Shown here one piece after another: positions 57,378 through 64,000 of a DNA stretch of 64,000 nt. The position numbers and the translations under genes are program-made. Origin of the DNA: Siphonodentalium dalli (Eukaryota; Mollusca; Scaphopoda; Gadilida; Siphonodentaliidae); the NCBI GenBank assembly GCA_032622095.1, contig CP136066.1, forward strand, positions 58,620,609 through 58,684,608. The letters are read 5' to 3'. The first letter of the stretch is position 1. Each line of letters opens with the position of its first letter. Under the pieces are notes generated by a model, which saw only the letters and a list, made by a program, of their open reading frames with translations, was not told where the DNA came from and made no database searches.

Positions 57378-59549
57378 TCACATAGATTCGATTAAACGTT
57401 TGGTGCTTAACACCAGTCTCCCACTTCTGGTTCGACTCAAAGATCCGTTATCGCTGTTTTGATCAGAGTCATTTCCATCAGAATCACTTCCGTTGTTAGG
57501 TATTTTTTGTAAATGCCTGCGGTTTCGCCTCAGAATTCCTTTATTTGTTTTAACAAGATAACTCCTACCATGTGTCTCTGGTGTGGATACATTATAGCTG
57601 ATTACACCAGGCTCACTCCATTGTTTATCGTTCGCGGTGCGAATTCGAACTTTGTCACCTGCATGTAATTCGGGCAATGGTGATGCCCCTTTGTCATATG
57701 TTCTTTTATAACTTTCCTTGTATTGCTTATCGCGCTCTGTAACTTTTTCAAGAGAAGGCCACATAGGTGTTAATGTTTCTGGTGCACATGGGATGTTTGT
57801 GCGAATGTTACTTCCCATAATTAGTTGACAAGGTGTAAATCCAGTTGATTTGAGTGGCGTTGTGCGATAAGCCACCAATGCAGTGAAGATGTCCTTCTGA
57901 TTCAGTATGTGTTTTGCCAGTTTAACACCACTTTCCGATTCTCCGTTCGATTGAGGGAAATGGGGAGATGATGTAATGAGTTGAATTGATCGGGAATTGA
58001 TAAAGTCCTTGAATTCTTTCGATGTGAAATAACTGGCGTTGTCTGTTCTTAGTATTTGGGGGTTACCCCAATGAGAAAACATGTTCTGCAGTCGCCCAAT
58101 TATTTGGCTTGACGACTCGTTGGTTACCATTGCTATTTCCAGGTAACGAGAAAAATAGTCAATGACGACGAGATATATATTGCCTCCCACGTAGCACACA
58201 TCCTTTTGTTGTGCTAGTTTGTGTTTCTGACAATCGGCACATGTTTCCACGAGTGTTTTAATTTGTGAGTTAATGTCTGGCCACCATACGCACGTGGCTG
58301 CACGGTCCTTACATTTTGTAACTCCTTGATGCCCGCTGTGCAGGTTTGTGAGAACTTCAGCTCGCATTGCATGTGGAATAACGATCCTCTGACGATACAT
58401 GAGTAGTTCGGTCGCAAACGAGAGTTCACCGCGTACAGTGAAGTATCCTCTAAGTGATTTTGGCACAGTTTTCGCACTTTCTGGCCAGCCGTCAGTTACA
58501 AGGCGAATAAATCCCTGAATGTCAATGTCTTTCGCCACAGATTCCTTTATTCGTGTTAACATCAAGTCATTGACAGGCAAATTTTGTTGAATAGAATTCA
58601 CATAGAAATTTACCTCTTCCATGCACTCATCGAGCTCACAATTTTCGGTCATAACAGGCGCTCTCGAGAGACAATCAGACACGGCCATGCCCCGAACATA
58701 CTCTGATTTGGCGCTAAATCGCCTGAGCCTCGATAGCAATCGCTGACATCGAAGTGGGGCTTTATCGATATTAGTCTTATTGATAATTGGTACTAACGGC
58801 CTATGATCCGTTAGTAAGGTAAATGAAGGCAAGCTGACAAGATACCTGGCGAATTTTTCACATGCCCAAACTCCGGCTAAGCATTCTTTCTCGATCTGAG
58901 CCCACTTTTGTTCCGAATTAGTCAGCGTTCGTGAGCAAAAAGCCACTGGCGCTAACTTGGACCCAATTTTGATGAAAAGAGCTCCAACCAGACCATAGCT
59001 TGAGGAGTCCGCACTCACCACCACAGGTTTACTCTGGTCATAGTAAGTTAATGTCTGAGCGGTAGTTAATTTTAGTTTCACCGCTTCGAATGCTCTCTCC
59101 TGTTCGGGCCCCCAGAACGACGCAATCTCACCATTTAAAAGATTAGTGACTGGAGCCAGCATGTCAGACAAATTTGGAACATACCTGCCCAAGTAGTTTA
59201 TCATTCCCAGCATTCTTTGCAGCTCAGAAACCGTTTCTGGTGGCTTCAAATCCATAACTGCTTGAACTCGCTCTGGATTTGGGGTAATTCCAACTTTATT
59301 TAAAATGTGCCCAAAGAATTTTATCTGAGATTTACTAAACTCACATTTTTCTCTGTTCAGCTTTAACCCCGATTCTTTCATACGCTCCATCACCTTGGCC
59401 AGGTGTTCGTCGTGTTGACTTTGATCCTTACCGTATACGATGCAGTCGTCTATAAGACAATCCACCCCTTCCAAGCCAGCGAGCATTTCGACCATCTTGC
59501 GCTGAAAAATTTCTGGCGCGACATGATTCCTTGGGGGACGCGACGCCAA
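57378..59549 (-). pseudogene. Ty3 pol: C-terminal RT, RNase H, integrase
   Basis: The frame runs from the RT thumb side to the end of pol. It shows LIDD at the RT active site (near 59450), RNase H with VSADSSSYG and LLTDHRPL, the HHCC zinc domain (HSGHQG, CADCQKHK) and an integrase core with RTDNASYF and NGESES supplying two acidic catalytic residues. Upstream of YLVVIDYFSRY the usual 15-20 residue stretch is missing, so the first catalytic Asp has no normal context. A chromodomain is not evident. The 5' side is frameshifted relative to the rest of RT. Confidence 0.9.
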
Positions 59550-59656
59550 GCGAACCTACCGAAGGGACTGATGAATGTCGTCAAGGGAACGCTATCTGGA
59601 TCCAGAGGAATCTGAGTAAAACCTCCGCTTGCGTCTAGACGGCTGAAAACAGTCAT
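59450..59656 (-). pseudogene. Ty3 pol: middle RT fragment in a third frame
   Basis: Reads VFSRLDASGGFTQIPLDPDS and RRVPQGI, RT fingers/palm motifs. It is shifted relative to both neighbouring frames; about a dozen residues appear deleted at its start (after PNLDDI) and one indel lies near 59530. Confidence 0.85.
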
Positions 59657-60756
59657 CCAGAAATATCATCCAGATTTGGCATCATGTACCTTTCCCGTTT
59701 TATTGACTCATTAAGACGTTTAACGTCAACACATATTCGAACCTTACCTGACGGTTTCAAAACTGGAACCATGGGAACGCACCAATCAGTCGGCTCAGTA
59801 ACTGGAATAATTACCTTAGTTTCAACCAGACGATCAAGTTCTTCCTTCACCTTTTCTATCAGCGGAAATGGAATCCGGCGGGGTGTGGCTACGCTATATG
59901 GTATGGCACCGGGTTCTAGTTCAATCCTCACAGGAGAGCAGTTCACCAACCCACTGGTACCAAATACCTCCTCATGAACTTCTTCGGTCCGTTTCACAAG
60001 GTATAATGTAGAAGCAGCACCCCTACCAATCAAATTACTCTGGTGGTCTCCTTTCACTACAAAAACCCTGAATGTGTAACGTTTACCCCCCCGGAAACCT
60101 CCGGCAGTAAATTGGCCTCGACAAATAACCTCACCCCCGGGTTTGGGCTTGTTTTTCAATTTCGAGTAAGTAAGCTCAGACATGACCGTGGCATCTGCCC
60201 CCGTATCAATCTTAAAACTCACATTCGTGTCGCATATTCTCAACTGTGTAATCCACGGCTCACTCTCTCTAGAATCACAATTACACGTAACAGTTCCCAA
60301 ATAATAGTTCTCGTCTGTTGCTTCATCGGGCTCCTCGTGAGTTTCAGTAACCTCTCTAACATTCCGTCGCTTATTCCGACAGCAAACAGCGAAGTGGTTA
60401 AACAGATGACAGATTCGACATCTTTTTCCATTTGCCGCGCAAACTTGATCCTTTCCGTGAAACCGATTACACGAACCACACCTTTTATTACCAGGTTGAT
60501 TTCCATGTTGAGGATAGTATTTATTATCTGCCTGTCTCTGAGTGCGAACAAACGGTTTCGATTTCTGGTATTTACCACGCACTTCCTCGATATTTCTTGA
60601 CAAATCTTTGATCTGACCCTTCACGAGTTCACTTTGGCGAGTCATCGCTACAGCGTTGTCCAGGGTTAAGTCGGCCTCCAACTGCATTTTCTCCGACAGT
60701 TCTTTGTCTACAATCCCGATCACTATCCGGTCCCGGATATGTTCAGATTTTCTCAA
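59653..60756 (-). pseudogene. Ty3 gag C-terminus, protease and N-terminal RT
   Basis: Order: capsid end (SEHIRDRIVIGIVDKEL), zinc knuckle CRICHLFNHFAVCC with CX2CX4HX4C spacing preceded by a Cys/His-rich segment, aspartic protease FKIDTGAD near 60200, then RT start with WCVPMVPVLKPSGKVRICVD. The gag-side joint near 60750 is also out of frame. Confidence 0.9.
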
Positions 60757-61108
60757 TGCTCCGAAAGTTCAACAAACTTCGAATATATTGTTCCACAGAT
60801 TCACCTAACTGCTGTGATCGATTGTAGAATCTAGCCCGTTCATGAATAATATTCCGTTTCGGAATGAAGTGTGCATCAAACTTTGATAATACAATATCGA
60901 AAGTATCTTTTTCCCTATTTGTTAAAGTAAACGATTGAAAAATGTTCTCTGCCTCACGTCCCATCGAATAGATCAACGATGAGACTTGCACTTTCCCGCT
61001 CTCTGCGTCCAACTTAGAAGCAGTCCTGTATCGGGAAAAACGAGCTTTCCATTCCGACCAAGCCGTAGGACAAGTAAAATCAAACGATTCCAGTGGTTGA
61101 AACGGCAT
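60743..61108 (-). pseudogene. Ty3 gag N-terminal part
   Basis: ATG at 61108, about 50 bp inside the primer site. Encodes 121 residues of capsid type (WSEWKARFSRYRTAS, ESVEQYIRSL). Ends at a premature stop where a small deletion shifts the frame. Confidence 0.85.
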
Positions 61109-61158
61109 AATGCAGCAGATAATAGTCCAATATCGTTCACTTAGGTAAAGTCACTAAA

Positions 61159-61175
61159 GTTTACTTCTGACACCA
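61159..61175 (-). promoter_or_regulatory. Primer binding site, tRNA-Leu-like
   Basis: TGGTGTCAGAAGTAAAC follows the 5' LTR directly on the minus strand. TGGTGTCAG-AGT matches the complement of a Leu tRNA 3' end except for a few bases. Confidence 0.7.
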
Positions 61176-62400
61176 TGTTCGGGATGCTCGAGTCAAGGTA
61201 TATGTTAAAGTAAAGCATGTTAGCCCACCACTGGCGGCAATCGTCAGAAACATGACAATTTTAATTTTTTTAATTAATTTTTAAAATTAATTTATGACAA
61301 TTTTTTATTTTTTTAATGAGCCCGACGTTGTCCGGGCTATTCAAAAACCAAATTTCAAGTCGATAGCTCCACCCGTTTCCGAGATCTGGTCTGCGCATGC
61401 GCGAAGCTGGCGTCGCACGAGCTCGGCGACCCGATAAAAATTTGTATCCGGGGCAAGATACATTCACATACCAAATTTCAAGTCGATAGCTCCACCCGTT
61501 TCCGAGATCTCGTCTGCGCATGCGCGAAGCTGGCGTCGCACGGGCTCGACGACCCGATAAAATTCGTATCCAGGGCAAGATACATTCACATACCAAATTT
61601 CAAGTCGATAGCTCCACCTGTTTCCGTTCCGAGATCTCGTCTGCGCATGCGCTGCACGGGCGTCGCACGGGCTCGCCAATACCACAACGACGACCACCTG
61701 GTCAAACTACACACACGTACCAAGTTTCGTCCCGATCGGTCGAGGTGTTGGTATCTGATGCAAAAGACGAAATTGTGAGTGTTGGTTTGTAACCGGGATT
61801 TCTGAGAAGCATTATGCCTATATCCACACTAACTACCCCCCTAAGCCCTGACCTAAGTGTCATACATACTATAACAATGATGCTGAACACTTTGAGGCAA
61901 TTATATTGCAGAAATGTTGTAAGAGTACTATGGCATCCAATAAATCTCCCCGCATAGGAAACCACTCAAAAGTATTTCCCGTATATCTCTCTGCAAACGC
62001 TCTTTATAGCGATGCGTCAAAAACAAACGCTCATTAAATTATGACTTGATTAACCACCGCTGTGCCGATTGCGGTGATTTTGATGATTGGGAAGGGAGAA
62101 ACGGTGCTCTGAGCTTCTCCAAAACGCGACCACGGTGGTGTCCGTGGGATTTCACACCTACATATGAAATTTGAGCTCAATCTGTCAACGCGTTTTGGAT
62201 TCTATGAAGTACACACATATATATATACGGAAGTCTCAAAATATATAGTATAGATTTTATTATCATCTCATGACGGCTATCACACACTCCCAGATTCCCG
62301 CTTTTCTCACATCAATTATACTCCAACAAATACTCTGTAGGTACCGCCCATTCATTGCAAGAATACGTCAGTCAAACTCAGTTGTACTCTTACTCTAACA
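61176..62400 (-). repeat. 5' LTR, about 190 bp, split by a 1-kb insertion
   Basis: LTR parts are 61176-61212 and about 62243-62400; together they match the 3' LTR plus an extra 87-bp stretch. The insertion separates GTTAAAG from TATATAGTA. Confidence 0.85.
61213..62242. mobile_element. Tandem-core repeat inserted in the LTR
   Basis: Three units of about 122 bp (61348, 61471, 61593) carry CCAAATTTCAAGTCGATAG, CTCCACCCGTTTCCGAGATC and CTGCGCATGCGCGAAGC. The right end has AAATTTGAGCTCAATCTGTC and an ACATATATATA microsatellite, typical of the pearl-like class. It starts near a self-complementary AATTTTTAAAATTAATTT block. Confidence 0.7.
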
Positions 62401-62624
62401 ATGTGTTAGGGAAATTGTAGAACCTTTATTCAAAATGGCGGTGAGACATGCGGCTAATCAAGATTGCTGTGGGACTGATAAAGACACAACCTGCTTGACT
62501 ACTGAATCATACTGATTGATCGAATTGTCATAACTCAACATTTACTAAACTTACTTGTGGGCTGAGTATAATTCAATTCAACATTAGAATACCATAAAAA
62601 CATCCTGTTCTCCCACAAGTTTAA

Positions 62625-63093
62625 AGGTACTCAACCCGATAAAACTCCTCTCAATTACTATTTCAATGGCTTCGGGGGTCAAAAATATTTGATTCGAGTC
62701 GAGGAAGTCACCCATCAAAGCTCAGATTTGTTAGATATCGATTTTAGAAATCTATTATTTTTCATTATCGGGAATACTATCTGGCCCAGAACTCAGTAAA
62801 AATTGCGTTAAAATTACCACTTGATTTTAGAGTTATTCATCCTTGTCTGTTTGAATAGATTTTGAGTACACATCCAGAGCAGATTACGGCAGTTATTAGT
62901 ACTAATCTCGAGAACATAACAAATTTGAAAAATCAATATCTAATAACTCTGAGCTTTGTTTGATGGGTTCCTCGACTCGAATCAAATATTTTTTACCCCC
63001 AAAGCCAAAGAAATAGTAATATAGGACCCTCTGATCGGATTGTTGTTGTTGGAATCTGTTGAGATGGGGACCCTCTTTACGGATTGAGTACCT
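62625..63093. mobile_element. TTAA element, family E, 469 bp
   Basis: TTAA at 62621-62624 and 63094-63097; inverted ends AGGTACTCAACCCG and CGGATTGAGTACCT. The interior contains two inverted copies of the GATTCGAGTCGAGGAA block that is also duplicated at 36.9-37.9 kb. Confidence 0.8.
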
Positions 63094-63099
63094 TTAAAG

Positions 63100-63811
63100 A
63101 AAATAACACATTGAACGCATTTATAATGATATTGTGATACATATCATCCCATTATAGCCATTTTGGCAGCCATCTCACATCAAAGGCCATTAAATCTAGA
63201 TAACAAAGGATGAACTACTCACATTTACATGTATTCACTCAAATTATATCACTAGTTAACCTTTTTGCATGAGTTTTAGGTTACTGATTAAATACCCTAT
63301 AATTGATGATTTCCTCAACATCTTTGTTATTGGGAAAATGTCTGTTTTTCATTCTACGACCAATATATTACATACAAAAACATTCTTAAGCACTCATGAG
63401 TGGAAGCACAAAAGATGAAAATAATTCTATAGGTAGCACAATTTTAATTATTCTTGACTTTGCTAAATTTTTGCAAATTTGAAGTCGGCCATTTTGGATT
63501 TTCAGGGTCAAGAGCTCATTGAAGGTCAATCCCATCCGATAATGGTACAGAAAATAACAGAAATGACACCTGTATGTGGCACTGGTGCATATAGGTCAAT
63601 AAAATTCTAAGTTAGGGCTCAACTTTGAGATAAAAGTGCTGAACCCCAAAAATTGGGGTTCAGGCCCTTAAAAATGGAATTTGGGCCCCTTTTATCAAAA
63701 TTCGGTCGGCACCACTGAATTCCTCATTTAAAACTACTCTGGAATCAGTATCAAACAGAAAGTGGTTGGACATTCCCTAAAGAGCCCAGTTGTGAGACCG
63801 ACTAGAACCTT
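63100..63811 (-). repeat. Long repeat, inverted partner of 39211-39960
   Basis: Best match is 63690-63811 (CGGTCGGCACCACTGAATTC, CAAACAGAAAGTGGTTGGAC); weaker matches extend left to about 63290. Confidence 0.65.
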
Positions 63812-63880
63812 CCGGTTACAGACGCACTGGTCCTACCAGGGCTGAGTAACTTTATAACCCTGTGGTGACTCTAGTAGCAT
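63803..63880 (-). ncRNA. tRNA-like SINE head (pol III box A/B-like)
   Basis: Minus-strand sequence has ACTCAGCCCTGGTAGGACC resembling a D-arm/box A region and, 38 nt later, AGGTTCTAGTC close to box B GGTTCNANTC. The long repeat continues directly downstream. Box A is weak. Confidence 0.45.
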
Positions 63881-64000
63881 TCTTTGACATGCACACAGAG
63901 AGGCGTGTACACGGGTCAGCCATTAATGTCCGTGCCCCATCGGACAGCATACTGCACCCACGACAACATACCTGGAGTCTGGACTGTGAACTGTACTATC
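63881..64000. other. Window edge, nothing recognised
   Basis: Unique sequence up to the end of the window; it could be more of the SINE-type element or flanking DNA. Confidence 0.3.

Larger units (their letters stand above)
57055..62400 (-). mobile_element. Degenerate Ty3/gypsy LTR retrotransposon
   Basis: TG...CA LTRs at both ends, exact 5-bp target duplication ATGTG (57050-57054, 62401-62405), primer site and polypurine tract in the expected places, and gag, protease, RT, RNase H and integrase in Ty3 order on the minus strand. Frames are broken in at least three places and there is a 1-kb insertion in the 5' LTR. The pol layout resembles metazoan Ty3 elements often labelled K02A2.6-like. 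Confidence 0.95.

Noticed and set aside
57055-62400. Identification as the transmissible-leukaemia-associated Steamer element
   Set aside because: Ty3 class and a Leu-type primer site are shared, but that is not enough to equate them, and no comparison could be run.
39211-63811. Treating the outer inverted pair as part of one 24.6-kb terminal inverted repeat
   Set aside because: The DNA between the outer pair and the 40266/56103 ends does not match between sides, and divergence differs. Two separate copies of a dispersed repeat fit better.

Overview
This window is animal nuclear DNA: AT-rich, intron-bearing and crowded with short inverted-repeat transposons. The tandem cores ending in ACGG-type microsatellite, the short-LTR Ty3 retrotransposon and the general repeat style suggest a marine lophotrochozoan, perhaps a bivalve or another mollusc. 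That assignment is inference from repeat style, not from a diagnostic gene.

Only one host gene is well supported. It is a plus-strand gene whose last four exons (155-1514, 4283-4455, 6682-6733, 8939-9507) splice in frame. They encode a Ser/Thr-rich then Pro/Met-rich low-complexity region followed by a C-terminal SGNH (GDSL)-hydrolase-like domain that appears to lack its catalytic Ser and His. A minus-strand coiled-coil gene in two overlapping frames (34059-35185) is probably a broken transposase-like gene. Two smaller coding-like pieces (4855-5181 minus, 51803-51959 minus) and a gene fragment at 7909-8220 are tentative.

From 1.5 to 39.2 kb the DNA is a mosaic of non-autonomous DNA elements. 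Several TTAA-flanked families (here A, B, C, E, M, S) have piggyBac-like or Kolobok-like ends. Families A, B, C and a fourth non-TTAA family (I) carry the same internal hairpin, a palindrome built on CTCTTATATATGCGAG, with about thirty full or half copies. Its stem sequence differs between families in a compensatory way. Family D is a near-perfect palindrome with hAT-like 8-bp target duplication. There are also TA-flanked mariner-like MITEs, a 1-kb hAT-like element with an 8-bp duplication, and several tandem arrays. Paralogous empty sites inside the window confirm a number of insertions.

From 40,266 to 56,103 lies a giant inverted-repeat structure of about 15.8 kb. Its arms are very similar, and it has no recognised transposase. 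The left arm carries a 1.39-kb foldback element with a 9-bp target duplication; the right arm keeps the empty site. The right arm carries a second palindromic block of 3.55 kb with three 530-bp tandem units, and the centre holds a 1.56-kb TTAA element.

From 57,055 to 62,400, on the minus strand, is a degraded Ty3/gypsy retrotransposon. It has a perfect 5-bp target duplication, a recognisable tRNA-Leu-like primer site and polypurine tract, frame-broken gag-pol, and a 1-kb repeat inserted in its 5' LTR. The last 1.6 kb holds a TTAA element and a repeat with a tRNA-like SINE head, whose 5'-truncated inverted partner lies at 39.2 kb.

The letters used for families (A, B, C and so on) are local labels, not database names. 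All identities come from reading the sequence by eye, with no alignment or database search.
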